Notes: generated from the sequence alone by a model not told the origin. A stretch of 64,000 nucleotides of DNA from Virgibacillus sp. NKC19-3 (GCF_019837165.1 NZ_JAGYHC010000001.1:3410001-3474000); one strand, 5' to 3'. Positions 24,634-34,530 are shown, counted from the first letter of the stretch. Made by a program: numbers and translations.

Positions 24634-25725
24634 TTAAATCCAAATATAAGGAATCGTCTGATGATAGTTTAGAATAATAATATTATAGGTGAACCACCCT
24701 ATAAAATATAATACAATTAAAAAACTATAAAATAACTTTCCATACTTATCGTTTTGAACTTTTACGATTGCAGAAAGAATAAAAACTTGCATCATTTCAT
24801 AATAAATAGCAATTCTGCTTATATTTTCTCCCAAATAACCATAATACTCCAAAATTAAGCTTAAAAAGTAAATTATAACTAGTTTATACATAGAGTTATT
24901 AATTTTAAGTTTCTTCAGGTTAACTAATATAATTATAATAACAGGTAATTTTAATATAATGTTCCCAATACCAAAATCATTAAATTCCAAATGGTAATTA
25001 TTATAGGAAGAGAAAGTCTCAAAACTGGCTATAAACGGTAGTAATTTTGGTGCCAAAATAACTGATAAGGTAAAACCAACGACAGCGATAATCTTTTTAA
25101 TAAAATCGAGATTTTTTATTCTAGTGTTAACTATCAAGTAAACTGGCAAAAATATTGATGCAGTATAGTGAAAACTAGTTGCAATTAAGATAGTTAACAA
25201 AAATTTAACAGGTCTTTTTTCAATAGTTGGTTTGACAGATAACATTAAAACAGCCGCCGCTAAAGACTGCCTTACCATATTAAAGCTTGGATTATATAGA
25301 GTGCATAACAATATTAAAGCAGCAACACTCATACTTATTTTATTTTTACTATCGTAAATTGCTTTAAAATTTAACACCCAAATTAATAGTGATGAAACTA
25401 TGAATAAATACTTTACATCATTAAATATTAGCTCCACTAAATGATTTAAGGCTATCCAACCTAATTCATATCTAGTGTTTAAAACATTATCAATAATATT
25501 GCTAGTAGTTAATTCAAAGTATATTCTTTCATAACTTAAGAAGTCAGTTCCAATACCATATCTGAACCCTGATACTAATACTGGTAAAAGGATAGCACTC
25601 CAAAAAATAATTTTATATAAACGTACTGAGTTTACCTTTTTTTTAATACCTTCGGATAAAAACACTATAATTGCAGTAAATATAACTATAAAATAGTATA
25701 AAAAATATGACTGGACTATACTCAT
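24634..25725 (-). CDS. EpsG/Wzy-like polysaccharide polymerase
   Basis: A 363-residue membrane protein with about 10 hydrophobic segments. The N-terminal RYGIGTDFLSYERIYFE is the signature region of the EpsG family, and NMVRQSLAAAVLMLSVK is its conserved mid-loop. It should polymerise flipped repeat units outside the membrane. There is one such gene in the locus, matching one Wzx-like flippase, as expected for a Wzx/Wzy-dependent pathway. It is very AT-rich. ATG 25725 follows AGGGAGA. Confidence 0.85.
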   Translation of the reverse strand: MSIVQSYFLYYFIVIFTAIIVFLSEGIKKKVNSVRLYKIIFWSAILLPVLVSGFRYGIGTDFLSYERIYFELTTSNIIDNVLNTRYELGWIALNHLVELIFNDVKYLFIVSSLLIWVLNFKAIYDSKNKISMSVAALILLCTLYNPSFNMVRQSLAAAVLMLSVKPTIEKRPVKFLLTILIATSFHYTASIFLPVYLIVNTRIKNLDFIKKIIAVVGFTLSVILAPKLLPFIASFETFSSYNNYHLEFNDFGIGNIILKLPVIIIILVNLKKLKINNSMYKLVIIYFLSLILEYYGYLGENISRIAIYYEMMQVFILSAIVKVQNDKYGKLFYSFLIVLYFIGWFTYNIIILNYHQTIPYIWI

Positions 25726-25769
25726 GGAAATCTCCCTACAACCTCAAAATTAAAGGATCATTTTAGAAC

Positions 25770-26969
25770 TCAGTAACTGCTATTAATCACAGTATCCCAT
25801 TCTTTAATAATATTATCTTTATCAAAGTCTTCTAGTCTCTGTTTTGACAGTCTTCTATATTGCACCAATAAATCGTCATCTTTAAACAAATTAATTATCG
25901 AATCAGCTAAGATTGACTCTTCATAAGACAGTTTGTCGCTAGCTCTATACATTTCTCCGTCGCAAGTCGGTACTAATATACCATAGTCAGCATAATTTAT
26001 TCCTTTTATTTCAGGTTGATCAATTCTTAGTTCAGGGCACAAAATTTCTCTTGGACCAGACTCACAATCAGACGAAATCACCGGGACGCCACAAACCATT
26101 GCTTCGCATAGTGCATTAGGAAATCCCTCATATAATGAAGGAAATACATAAATATCGGAAACTGAAATATATTTAAAAGGATTACTTTGAAATCCTAAAA
26201 AATGTACGTCTTCATAAACACCTAATTCCTTTGATAAATTTTCTAAATACTTTTCTAAGTGACCCTCTCCTAATATGACTAATTTAATATCAGGAATCAC
26301 ATTTTTAACTTTTTTAAATGCCCACAACAGATGCCATTGACCTTTTTGCTCTGTTAGTCTACCGGCAGTAATAATGACTGGATGGTTAAATATTTCCTTG
26401 TATTCATTATCAATAGTTTTATTTGCGAGTTTAGTAATATGACTAATGTCGTAAAAATTATTAATGACTTTTAATTTCCCTTCAGATATTCCAAAGTTAT
26501 CAATTAAATCTTTTTTTATTGCATCTGATACAGGAACAATCATATCCGCTTTGTTATAAGCATACTTAATTATATTTTTATAAAGGAAACGTTGAAATCT
26601 AGATGAATCTTTCAAAATAAAATTCCTAATAGATAAAATAACTCTATCATTCTTTTTTGTAAGTATATTTAATAGACCTGCACTTAATTGAAAACTTACT
26701 GTTACATCTATCTGCTTGTTTTTTTTAATTTTTTTAATTAAATAAATACGCTTTGCAAAGTTAAATAACTTTCTAAATATACCACTGTTGCCTTTTGTAC
26801 GTAGATCCAATATCTCCCCTTTAAAAGAATAACCGATTTTACTAGCATCATAAGCTATTATATTCTTATTATATATTTCATCCGACAAGTGTATTGACAA
26901 ATTAGAAACCACTCTTGCCACACCTGTTTCATGCATTTTTTGAACTAGTAATGACAAATTATTCTGCAT
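25770..26969 (-). CDS. Glycosyltransferase family 4 (GT-B)
   Basis: A 399-residue retaining GT-B transferase. The C-terminal donor-binding domain shows VIITAGRLTEQKGQWHLLWA, LVILGEGHLEKYLE, and FPSLYEGFPNALCEAMVCGVPVI with the ExxxxxxxE motif. The N-terminal domain opens KMHETGVARVVSNLS. It should extend the lipid-linked repeat unit in the cytoplasm. Donor and linkage cannot be read from sequence. The gene lies in the AT-rich core of the locus. Confidence 0.9.
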   Translation of the reverse strand: MQNNLSLLVQKMHETGVARVVSNLSIHLSDEIYNKNIIAYDASKIGYSFKGEILDLRTKGNSGIFRKLFNFAKRIYLIKKIKKNKQIDVTVSFQLSAGLLNILTKKNDRVILSIRNFILKDSSRFQRFLYKNIIKYAYNKADMIVPVSDAIKKDLIDNFGISEGKLKVINNFYDISHITKLANKTIDNEYKEIFNHPVIITAGRLTEQKGQWHLLWAFKKVKNVIPDIKLVILGEGHLEKYLENLSKELGVYEDVHFLGFQSNPFKYISVSDIYVFPSLYEGFPNALCEAMVCGVPVISSDCESGPREILCPELRIDQPEIKGINYADYGILVPTCDGEMYRASDKLSYEESILADSIINLFKDDDLLVQYRRLSKQRLEDFDKDNIIKEWDTVINSSY

Positions 26970-27018
26970 ACATTAAACTCCTTCTCTACTCTTTCCAATT
27001 TTACCCATCGGATAAAAG

Positions 27019-28212
27019 TCAATGTATTTTTTTATGAATTTCATCCAGCAATTTAATTGAGCCATTTCCATAGTATTCAACGAACTTGCCTCTGAACGCT
27101 CTAACTGTTTGCATAACTTCTTCATAAGGCTTATTTCGTATCAAATCTAACAATTCATCTTCTGAAATTGAACCACCTGGAAGTTCTTTTCGTATATCAA
27201 AGTAAATACCACGCTTTGAGGCATATTCATCGTAATCATAAGCGTAACAGTACATAGGCTTATCTAAAATAGAATAGTCAAAAAATGTACTTGAATAGTC
27301 AGATACCAGTATATCTGAGGCAATCATTAAATCATTCAGATCGTGATAATTTGACATATCGTAAACAAAATCTGAGTTTGCAATTATATTATCCGATTTT
27401 ACCACCTTTGAATGAGCCCTATATAGAACTACATAATTGTCCCCTAAAAAATCTTTCCACTTTTTAAAGTCTACTATTTTACTCATGAAATTATCCTGCC
27501 AATCTCTATAAGTAGGGCAATATAATATCACTTTTTTTTCATGTGGAATATTAAATTTTCCCTTAATTTCTACTTGTTTAGTCCGATCAGCGCTAGATAA
27601 TATATCATTTCTTGGTAATCCACTGCGTACAAGGTTCCCCTCCTGCATATTAAAAGCTCGCTCAAATATCTTAACATCAAACTCACCTTGAACAGAGATG
27701 GCGTCATACTGGGTCCTTTCATACAAATTAGAAATCTCTTCACCAAGTTTTTTTATTGGTGTCCCATGCCATGTACACAAAAAATATGTATTCTTATCTT
27801 TATAATTAAGTCTACGCTCAATTGGTGCATTTGATATCCAAACCCGAGCTTTTAAAGAGATTAGAAAGTATTCTAAAGTACCATTCTTTATAAGTTTTGC
27901 ATTGCCAGGAATATCAATGTTTTTTGGATTTTTAAACGCCCAGACAAATTCACAGTTTTTAAATCTTTGATCTTTAATCATAGCTTCGTAAATGGCCTTT
28001 GGACTGTCGTTGTAATACTTGCCACCAAAGCTTACGAATAGTATTAAATTCTCTTGAGTTCTAACGAATAATTTCAATATATTAAGAATCAAAGTACCTA
28101 TATAATAATATATACTATTAATGACTTTGGAAGACCTTAAAAACATATTAGCTTTTGCCCCTATTTTTTTCACAATTTTCACTTCACTCCAATATTTGCT
28201 AAAATGAAACAC
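27019..28212 (-). CDS. CDP-glycerol glycerophosphotransferase family protein (TagB/TagF-like)
   Basis: About 397 residues. The family features are YFLCTWHGTPIKKLG, the histidine-containing YRAHSK, ILVSDYSSTFFDYSIL and a C-terminal KP.Y region. TagB/TagF enzymes transfer glycerol-phosphate from CDP-glycerol, and relatives in capsule loci can add glycerol-phosphate or ribitol-phosphate side groups or even sugars. Start is uncertain: GTG 28212 lacks a good RBS, while GTG 28173 lies about 13 bp behind GGAG. An N-terminal hydrophobic stretch (residues ~32-52) may tether it to the membrane. Confidence 0.82.
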   Translation of the reverse strand: MFHFSKYWSEVKIVKKIGAKANMFLRSSKVINSIYYYIGTLILNILKLFVRTQENLILFVSFGGKYYNDSPKAIYEAMIKDQRFKNCEFVWAFKNPKNIDIPGNAKLIKNGTLEYFLISLKARVWISNAPIERRLNYKDKNTYFLCTWHGTPIKKLGEEISNLYERTQYDAISVQGEFDVKIFERAFNMQEGNLVRSGLPRNDILSSADRTKQVEIKGKFNIPHEKKVILYCPTYRDWQDNFMSKIVDFKKWKDFLGDNYVVLYRAHSKVVKSDNIIANSDFVYDMSNYHDLNDLMIASDILVSDYSSTFFDYSILDKPMYCYAYDYDEYASKRGIYFDIRKELPGGSISEDELLDLIRNKPYEEVMQTVRAFRGKFVEYYGNGSIKLLDEIHKKIH

Positions 28213-28245
28213 AGTGTATTATTTCACTATTATTATGTGTCATTC

Positions 28246-29349
28246 CTATTTGGTGATTTTCCGTATTTCCTCCATATAAGCATTAACGACAATCTGACGA
28301 TCAAATTCTCTTTCCATTTTTCTTCTACCTTCTAAACCCATTTTTGCCATTTTCTTGTGAGAATGACTCAAAAATATCTCAATTTTCTCTATAAGATCAC
28401 TACTATTTTCTTGTTCAACAATATAACCGTTCACACCATCGTCAACAATTTCCCTGCAACCACTACGATCAGTTGTAATGATCGGTCGCCCACTTGCTGT
28501 ACTTTCCAACAAGACATTGGACATGCCTTCAGGATAGAACGTCGGATGAATAGTGCAATGTGACTTGCCTAAAAACTTTCTTACATCCCTTTGCATCCCA
28601 TGATACTGAATAATGTTATTGTTATGTAACCTTTTTAATGTTTCATTATAATTCTCTTCACAAAAACCCAAGATATGAAAACGAGTATAGGGATATTTTT
28701 TTCTAATATGTTCGGCAGCTTTTAGATATTGATCGATACCTTTTTCCTTCATGACTCTTGAAATAAAAATGAATTCGACTGTCGAATTCTTCGGATACTC
28801 TAATAAGGAAAAATGATTTAGATTAACCCCTGAACCTGGGACTATTTCATGCTTCCTAATAGCTATATTGCGATCAATAAAAAATTGCTGATTTTCCTTG
28901 TTCTGAAAAAAGACTTTGGAAATATTTTTAAAAGCTATTTTATATAGGGCAACCGACACTTTTTGAATTAAACCTCCATTTTCCATAGCTGTCCCTAGAC
29001 CTGTAATGTTTGCAATATACGGTATCTTTAAACTTTTTGCTGCCATGCCACCATATATATTTGGCTTGATTGTATAAGTCAGCACGATATCCGGTCTGTT
29101 ATCCTCCATAATCCTTTTATAATACCTAAGAAGCTTCCATTCTTGAAGAAGATTCAACCCATGCCTATTTACATCTGCTTCTATATAATGACATCCCATT
29201 TTGACCAAATCATCGATTCTTTCACCATACGGTGAAGATATATAAACTTCATAGCCTTCACTTAATAAACGTTCGACTAATTCGAGTCTGAAGTTGTATA
29301 TGACGACATCATGATTGACCAATATAAGTACTTTATTTGAACTCAACAT
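28246..29349 (-). CDS. Glycosyltransferase family 4 (PglA/CapM-like)
   Basis: A 367-residue GT-B enzyme. The opening VLILVNHDVVIYNFRLELVERL and IVLTYTIKPNIYGGMAAK, then ITGLGTA, are typical of transferases that add the second sugar to the undecaprenyl-linked first sugar (WbaZ/PglA/CapM type). The C-terminal HPTFYPEGMSNVLLESTASGRPII carries the ExxxxxxxE motif. Its start overlaps the upstream epimerase stop (TAATG). Position next to the initiating transferase supports an early step. Confidence 0.9.
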   Translation of the reverse strand: MLSSNKVLILVNHDVVIYNFRLELVERLLSEGYEVYISSPYGERIDDLVKMGCHYIEADVNRHGLNLLQEWKLLRYYKRIMEDNRPDIVLTYTIKPNIYGGMAAKSLKIPYIANITGLGTAMENGGLIQKVSVALYKIAFKNISKVFFQNKENQQFFIDRNIAIRKHEIVPGSGVNLNHFSLLEYPKNSTVEFIFISRVMKEKGIDQYLKAAEHIRKKYPYTRFHILGFCEENYNETLKRLHNNNIIQYHGMQRDVRKFLGKSHCTIHPTFYPEGMSNVLLESTASGRPIITTDRSGCREIVDDGVNGYIVEQENSSDLIEKIEIFLSHSHKKMAKMGLEGRRKMEREFDRQIVVNAYMEEIRKITK

Positions 29350-30212
29350 TATTCCCTGCTTTCAGTATACTGTATCGAACTTTTTAAATCTCTTATTCGA
29401 TAGCTTTCTTTATATTGACTTATTTTTTTGTCATAGAACAAATTTCCAAACACCTTATTAACAATAACAACCTTTTGCAACATCAAACGCAACGCTGGAT
29501 TAAATAGTTTTACAAGTTTTATATTTTTTCCATGCACTTCCGAAATCAATTTAACCATTTCACTCGTTTTAACATACTCCTTGTTCTGAGGAAAAAACAA
29601 GCCGCTTTCCTCATTATCAATCATAAGTCTCATGAACTCACAAAGATTATCAATATGTAACATACTCCGTTGATTATCAATATCAGGAAAGATCAGAAGC
29701 TTTTGGGCTGCTTTTGCTAGTTTTGGATAATTACCTTTCGATCCCTTGCCATATATCATTGGCGGCCTGATGATAACCACTTTAAACGCCTCGTCACTTA
29801 AAGGATCAATTCCCTTTTCAGCCTGCAGTTTACTATTCCCGTAAAAATCACGAGGCTTAGGAATGGTATTTTCATCAATAACGCCATTTTTACCTGCAGC
29901 TTCCCCATACACAATGATGCTGCTCATGAAAATGAACTGTGTAACACCATCTGCTTTAGCCTTTTTTGCTACTTCAATCGTTAGGTCACGATTGATCTGA
30001 TAATATTTTTCCTCCATCTTGGTATCTTTAGAAACATGAGCAATCCCAGCAACATGAACAACTGTATCATACTGAGAAAAATCCATCTCTCTCCAAGCAT
30101 CATCTCTCAAGCTAATTTTATCTATAGAATAGCTATCTGGATCCTTTGCCAGCCACGCTTCCAAACTATTGCCAACATAACTGTTAACGCCTGTGATCAA
30201 TATATATTTCAC
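29349..30212 (-). CDS. NAD-dependent epimerase/dehydratase family protein
   Basis: A 287-residue SDR protein with ITGVNSYVGNSLEAWL at the N-terminus (a variant GxxxxG dinucleotide site), AGIAHVS, SSIIVYGEA and catalytic YGNSKLQAEK. It resembles the 4-keto-reductase/epimerase family (CapN, WbpV-like) that works after a CapD-type dehydratase to make UDP-FucNAc or UDP-QuiNAc. The CapD-like protein of this locus (31799-33625) could feed it. The start is GTG 30212, overlapping the upstream stop by 4 bp (GTGA), with AAGGAG 11 bp before. Confidence 0.82.
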   Translation of the reverse strand: MKYILITGVNSYVGNSLEAWLAKDPDSYSIDKISLRDDAWREMDFSQYDTVVHVAGIAHVSKDTKMEEKYYQINRDLTIEVAKKAKADGVTQFIFMSSIIVYGEAAGKNGVIDENTIPKPRDFYGNSKLQAEKGIDPLSDEAFKVVIIRPPMIYGKGSKGNYPKLAKAAQKLLIFPDIDNQRSMLHIDNLCEFMRLMIDNEESGLFFPQNKEYVKTSEMVKLISEVHGKNIKLVKLFNPALRLMLQKVVIVNKVFGNLFYDKKISQYKESYRIRDLKSSIQYTESRE

Positions 30213-30844
30213 TTTGATACAGTCTCCTTGTCACTTGCAGCTTCTTCGCCACCCTTTGCTCCTGTTCCACCCTCGACGACACCATCACTTTTTACGACAC
30301 TAATAAATGTTCCAATAAAGCATTTTACATCGAACCAGAAGCCGATACTTTTCACATATTCGCCATCCAGCTGAGCTTTCACATCAATAGGAAGTTCGTC
30401 TCTTCCCTTAATCTGCGCCCAACCAGTTAGACCTGGTAATATATCATTCGCACCGTATTTGTCTCTTTCTTCAATTAAATCATATTGATTCCACAATGCC
30501 GGTCTAGGGCCGATGATACTCATGCGGCCGGAAAGAATATTCAGGATCTGGGGCAATTCATCAAGCGATGTTTTTCTTAAGAATTTGCCCATTTTGGTAA
30601 TGTATATAGTTGGGTCTTTTAATAAATGAGTTGGTGTATCTTTGGGTGTATCAATCTTCATGGTACGGAATTTCAATAGACTAAAGTGCGTTTTATTTAT
30701 TCCAACCCTTTTTTGTTTGAATAAGACCGGCCCTTTGGAATCAAGCTTTATACCAATAATAAGAATCAGAAAAACGGGTGATAATACAATCAGGCCAAGT
30801 AACGAGAGTACAATATCTATGATTCGTTTCATTCTTAAGTACAT
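30209..30844 (-). CDS. Initiating sugar-1-phosphate transferase (EpsL/WcaJ-type)
   Basis: A 211-residue polyprenyl-phosphate phosphoglycosyl transferase of the small monotopic class. It has one N-terminal membrane segment (residues 7-29), then PVLFKQKRVG, LKFRTM, and the conserved LRKTSLDELPQILNIL with SIIGPRP. It moves a sugar-1-phosphate, probably an N-acetyl amino-deoxysugar made by the neighbouring dehydratase/reductase pair, to undecaprenyl phosphate and so starts each repeat unit. ATG 30844 lies 9 bp after AAGGAG. Confidence 0.93.
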   Translation of the reverse strand: MYLRMKRIIDIVLSLLGLIVLSPVFLILIIGIKLDSKGPVLFKQKRVGINKTHFSLLKFRTMKIDTPKDTPTHLLKDPTIYITKMGKFLRKTSLDELPQILNILSGRMSIIGPRPALWNQYDLIEERDKYGANDILPGLTGWAQIKGRDELPIDVKAQLDGEYVKSIGFWFDVKCFIGTFISVVKSDGVVEGGTGAKGGEEAASDKETVSK

Positions 30845-30871
30845 ATTACGACTCTCCTTAACCTAATAGAT

Positions 30872-31753
30872 TTAACTTCTCACCTTTTGTTCCGCAGCCA
30901 ACTGATTAACCAATTCTGCTACTTGCTCCCCTATTTCCTCATTTTGCAAAGCAAACTCCAAATTCGTTCGAATGAAACCTAACTTCTCGCCAACATCATA
31001 GCGTTTGCCTTCAAAGTCATACGCATAGACCTTTTGCAAGTCATTCAATTGCTGAATCGCATCTGTTAGCTGAATCTCGCCCCCTGCACCGATTTGATGC
31101 TTTTCTAGATAATGGAAGATTTCCGGCGTGAACACGTAACGTCCCATGATTGCCAGATTAGAAGGAGCAGTTCCCGGTTTTGGCTTTTCCACGAAGTCTT
31201 TGACTTGATAGCGTCTGCCTTCCATCGTACTTGGATCGACAATCCCATATCGATGGGTTTCCTCTTTCGGTACTTGTTGCACACCGACAACGGAACTCTC
31301 GGTTTCTTCATATTGCTCGATTAATTGGCGGAGCCCGGGTGTTTCCGCTTTGACAATATCATCCCCTAGTAATACGGCAAATGGTTCATCTCCAATAAAC
31401 TTACGGGCACACCATACAGCATGGCCGAGTCCTTGTGGTTCTTTTTGCCGAATAAAGTGAAGATCGACGTTAGAGGCGTAATTCACCTTTTCTAGTAGAT
31501 CGTACTTCTCTTTTTTCATAAGGGTTTCTTCTAATTCGACGTTATGATCAAAATGGTCCTCAATCGCACGCTTCCCCTTCCCGGTAACAATAATAATATC
31601 CTCAATACCGGATTCAATCGCTTCTTCCACAATATATTGGATCGTCGGCTTATCTACAATGGGCAACATTTCTTTCGGCATGGCTTTGGTTACTGGCAGA
31701 AATCTGGTGCCCAAGCCAGCTGCCGGGATAATCGCCTTTTTCACTGTTTTCAC
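30872..31753 (-). CDS. galU: UTP-glucose-1-phosphate uridylyltransferase
   Basis: A 293-residue nucleotidyltransferase that makes UDP-glucose, the substrate for Ugd. It shows [27 protein letters not shown], here noted in parts: [11 protein letters not shown] and the [14 protein letters not shown] binding loop, then [10 protein letters not shown]. An ATG at 31768 is in frame, but the GGAGG just after it makes GTG 31753 the likely start (8-bp spacing). Bacillus homologues are GtaB/YngB. It lies between capD and the initiating transferase, and is richer in GC than the central genes. Confidence 0.95.
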   Translation of the reverse strand: MKTVKKAIIPAAGLGTRFLPVTKAMPKEMLPIVDKPTIQYIVEEAIESGIEDIIIVTGKGKRAIEDHFDHNVELEETLMKKEKYDLLEKVNYASNVDLHFIRQKEPQGLGHAVWCARKFIGDEPFAVLLGDDIVKAETPGLRQLIEQYEETESSVVGVQQVPKEETHRYGIVDPSTMEGRRYQVKDFVEKPKPGTAPSNLAIMGRYVFTPEIFHYLEKHQIGAGGEIQLTDAIQQLNDLQKVYAYDFEGKRYDVGEKLGFIRTNLEFALQNEEIGEQVAELVNQLAAEQKVRS

Positions 31754-31798
31754 GTGTATAACCTCCATTAAAATTCTAATATGTATCTACCTGTGCAT

Positions 31799-33625
31799 TT
31801 ACGACCCCTGCACAGCCATTGCGGTCCGTTCCGCATAAACAATCTTCATCAAGGCATCTTTCAAATCTTCCTGCGTGTAATTATGAAACTGCGCAATCAA
31901 GTCAACGAGCACGCCCGGGTCAACCTCGACCGTCCGTCCAACATAAATTTTTTCATAAACTTCACCGGGCAGCACTTCATCTTCTCCAAGGAGTTCTTCA
32001 TACAATTTCTCGCCAGGACGAATGCCTGCGAATTGGATCGGAATCTCTTTCTCTGTGTAGCCCGATAGTTTAATAAGGTTGCGGGCTAGGTCAACAATTT
32101 TGACCGGTTCGCCCATATCCAGAACGAAGATTTCGCCGCCTTTGGCAAGTGTCCCTGCCTGGATAACGAGTCGAGATGCTTCCGGAATCGTCATGAAATA
32201 GCGCGTCATGTTTGGATCGGTTACGGTGACCGGACCGCCCTTTTCAATTTGTTTTTTAAATAGCGGAATAACACTGCCGCGACTGCCGAGCACATTGCCA
32301 AATCTCACCGCAACGAATTTTGTTTTGCTGCGGCTCGCCAGATCTTGAACCACCATTTCTGCGATGCGTTTGGTGGCGCCCATGACATTTGTCGGATTAA
32401 CAGCTTTGTCTGTCGATACAAGCACAAATTTGCTTATCCCGAATGTATCCGCAGCTTCTGCGACATTTTTCGTACCGATGATATTGTTTTTCACAGCTTC
32501 ATGCGCATTGGCTTCCATTAACGGAACATGCTTATGTGCTGCCGCATGGTAAATAATCGCCGGCTGATGGCTGTCTACAATGTCAAAAATTCGCTGGTGA
32601 TCCTGCACATCAGCGATGATGGGAATAATGTCGGTTTCGGTGTCACCATATTTTTGCTTCAGTTCCATATGAATCGTATAAATGCTGAATTCCCCGTGGC
32701 CGACGAGCAAGATTTTCGCCGGTGTGAAGCGCATGAGCTGTCTTGTTATTTCTGAGCCAATCGATCCGCCTGCACCAGTTACCATGACGGTTGTCCCTGT
32801 AACGTAATCGGATATCGCATTAATATCGAGTTCGACTGGTTCACGTCCGAGCAGATCTTCCACTTCGACATTTTTCAAGTGGCTGACAGATACCTTCCCC
32901 GTCATCAGATCTTCAATTTTCGGGATCATTTGCACCTTGGCTTTTGTTTTATTACATTGTCCGATAATTTTCTCAAGTGCGCCATTACGCAAGGACGGAA
33001 TGGCGATGACAATATGCTCGATATTCATGTTTAAGGCAATCTTCGGGATGTCCTTGACTTTTCCTAAGACGGATAAATTATATAATTGCATTTTCTGTTT
33101 GCGTTCACTATCGTCGACAAATGCGACTGGGAGCAAGTCGGCATTATTTTCATTTTTCAGTTGCCGGGCGATCATGGCACCAGCTGAGCCTGCACCTACG
33201 ATGAGCGTGCGTTTTTGTTTCGTTCTTTTCGTTATGTATCTGTCCCGGTAAATGCGCCACATAAAGCGCGATCCGCCAATAAGGATAATATGTAGCATCC
33301 AGGTTACGATGAGCGCTCGCTTGTATAATGCGAAGTCATTGACGAAGTACATGATAATTCCTGCAGCCACGACCGATAAAGTAACGGCTTGGACAATCGA
33401 GACTAATTCGCCCACACTCGCATAAGCCCACACCTTATTATAGAGCTTGTATAGCGCCGCGAATAAATGATGAAAGATTAATAGTGCTACCGCGCTAATA
33501 ACAATGGCGCTCATGTTCAACTCATATGTGAATGGGTACACAATCCAGGAAGCGATAAATATAGCGGTGCTGACGATGATAGAATCGAGAATGATTAGTA
33601 GAGTCAGCCGCTTTCGATAATTCAT
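31799..33625 (-). CDS. Membrane-bound nucleotide-sugar 4,6-dehydratase (CapD/EpsC/PglF-type)
   Basis: A 608-residue protein. Four N-terminal membrane helices (about residues 9-105) are followed by a CoA-binding-like Rossmann domain (LIVGAGSAGAMIARQL) and a C-terminal SDR domain with VTGAGGSIGSEITRQL, HAAAHKHVPLME and the modified catalytic MGATKR segment. It converts UDP-GlcNAc to a 4-keto-6-deoxy sugar. The product probably feeds the reductase at 29349-30212 and then the initiating transferase. ATG 33625 lies after AGGAGA. It is probably first in the transcript from the -10 at 33780. Confidence 0.93.
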   Translation of the reverse strand: MNYRKRLTLLIILDSIIVSTAIFIASWIVYPFTYELNMSAIVISAVALLIFHHLFAALYKLYNKVWAYASVGELVSIVQAVTLSVVAAGIIMYFVNDFALYKRALIVTWMLHIILIGGSRFMWRIYRDRYITKRTKQKRTLIVGAGSAGAMIARQLKNENNADLLPVAFVDDSERKQKMQLYNLSVLGKVKDIPKIALNMNIEHIVIAIPSLRNGALEKIIGQCNKTKAKVQMIPKIEDLMTGKVSVSHLKNVEVEDLLGREPVELDINAISDYVTGTTVMVTGAGGSIGSEITRQLMRFTPAKILLVGHGEFSIYTIHMELKQKYGDTETDIIPIIADVQDHQRIFDIVDSHQPAIIYHAAAHKHVPLMEANAHEAVKNNIIGTKNVAEAADTFGISKFVLVSTDKAVNPTNVMGATKRIAEMVVQDLASRSKTKFVAVRFGNVLGSRGSVIPLFKKQIEKGGPVTVTDPNMTRYFMTIPEASRLVIQAGTLAKGGEIFVLDMGEPVKIVDLARNLIKLSGYTEKEIPIQFAGIRPGEKLYEELLGEDEVLPGEVYEKIYVGRTVEVDPGVLVDLIAQFHNYTQEDLKDALMKIVYAERTAMAVQGS

Positions 33626-33774
33626 CTGCGCATCTCCTTTCTTGTTCGGATTATATTGATCATAACATACATTTCAATTTTCTGATGAGATGTTTCGTCT
33701 TTGTACTATTACATTCTTGCTAACCTTTGCCCTATTCCTAATGTTTATATAGCGTTAGTAAAATGGACACAGCT

Positions 33775-33830
33775 ATTATAATACTAAATGCCCAGTCATA
33801 TTTCTAGTGACTTTTGCAAAATTTAGTCAC
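33775..33830 (-). promoter_or_regulatory. Candidate promoter and dyad upstream of the dehydratase gene
   Basis: On the minus strand, a dyad GTGACT...AGTCAC at 33830-33807 (24 bp, with TTTTGCAAAA inside) lies 27 bp upstream of TATAAT (33780-33775). The -35 is poor, which is common for activator-dependent promoters. The orphan response regulator encoded just upstream is an obvious candidate binder (inference). Confidence 0.45.
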
Positions 33831-33864
33831 ATTTTAAATCTGGACAGTCATAAATAGGAGGCGC

Positions 33865-34530
33865 TCACGCATTGTACGGAAGCAATCCACGTAAATAGGC
33901 GATAACATCTTTTCGATTATGTATATTGACTTTATGGTAAATGTCACTGATATAATTTTTTATCGTACCTTCACTAAGGAAAAGCTGTTGGGCAATATGT
34001 TTATTGGTCATTTCTTTCATGATGAGATAGGCAATATCAAGCTCCCTTTCGCCCAAGTGAATATGCTGTTTGTCGAGTTCCCGCTCGAGCAACTGCTTTC
34101 TGCCATATTTAAATCCCTGTATCTTTTTCGCCAATATACGTGCTGCTTCACCGGATATGACAACCTGATCATCGTAGGCGTTACGAATCGATTGAATCAA
34201 CCTAGTGGCGTCCAATTTTTTTGATAGAAAACCATCTGCACCCCAGACCATTCCCGCCACTACTAAATCCTCATCCGCAAATGAGGTCAATAAGACAATT
34301 TTCACACCTGGATAATTATCTTTAAGATGCGTGGTCGCAAGTATTCCATTAACCCGAGGCATGTAAATATCCATTAAGATAACATCAGCCTCCGATTGAC
34401 TCATGAATTGTACAGCTTCCTTCCCATCTGTTGCTGTTCCAACCACCTCCATATCGTCAACACGCTCTATTAACGCACGGACCCCCTCCGCGAATAGGCG
34501 CTGATCCTCGACGAGTAAAACGCTTATCAT
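33865..34530 (-). CDS. NarL/LuxR-family response regulator (orphan)
   Basis: A 221-residue two-component regulator. The receiver domain has acidic EDQ at residues 8-10, phospho-acceptor Asp54 in LMDIYMP and a conserved lysine (LSKKLD). The C-terminal LuxR-type helix-turn-helix shows LGERELDIAYLIMKEMTNKHIAQQLFLSEGTIKNYIS in the region 150-200. No histidine kinase is nearby. It sits between the phosphatase genes and the dehydratase, so control of capsule synthesis is likely. The closest well-known relatives are DegU-like regulators. Confidence 0.9.
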   Translation of the reverse strand: MISVLLVEDQRLFAEGVRALIERVDDMEVVGTATDGKEAVQFMSQSEADVILMDIYMPRVNGILATTHLKDNYPGVKIVLLTSFADEDLVVAGMVWGADGFLSKKLDATRLIQSIRNAYDDQVVISGEAARILAKKIQGFKYGRKQLLERELDKQHIHLGERELDIAYLIMKEMTNKHIAQQLFLSEGTIKNYISDIYHKVNIHNRKDVIAYLRGLLPYNA

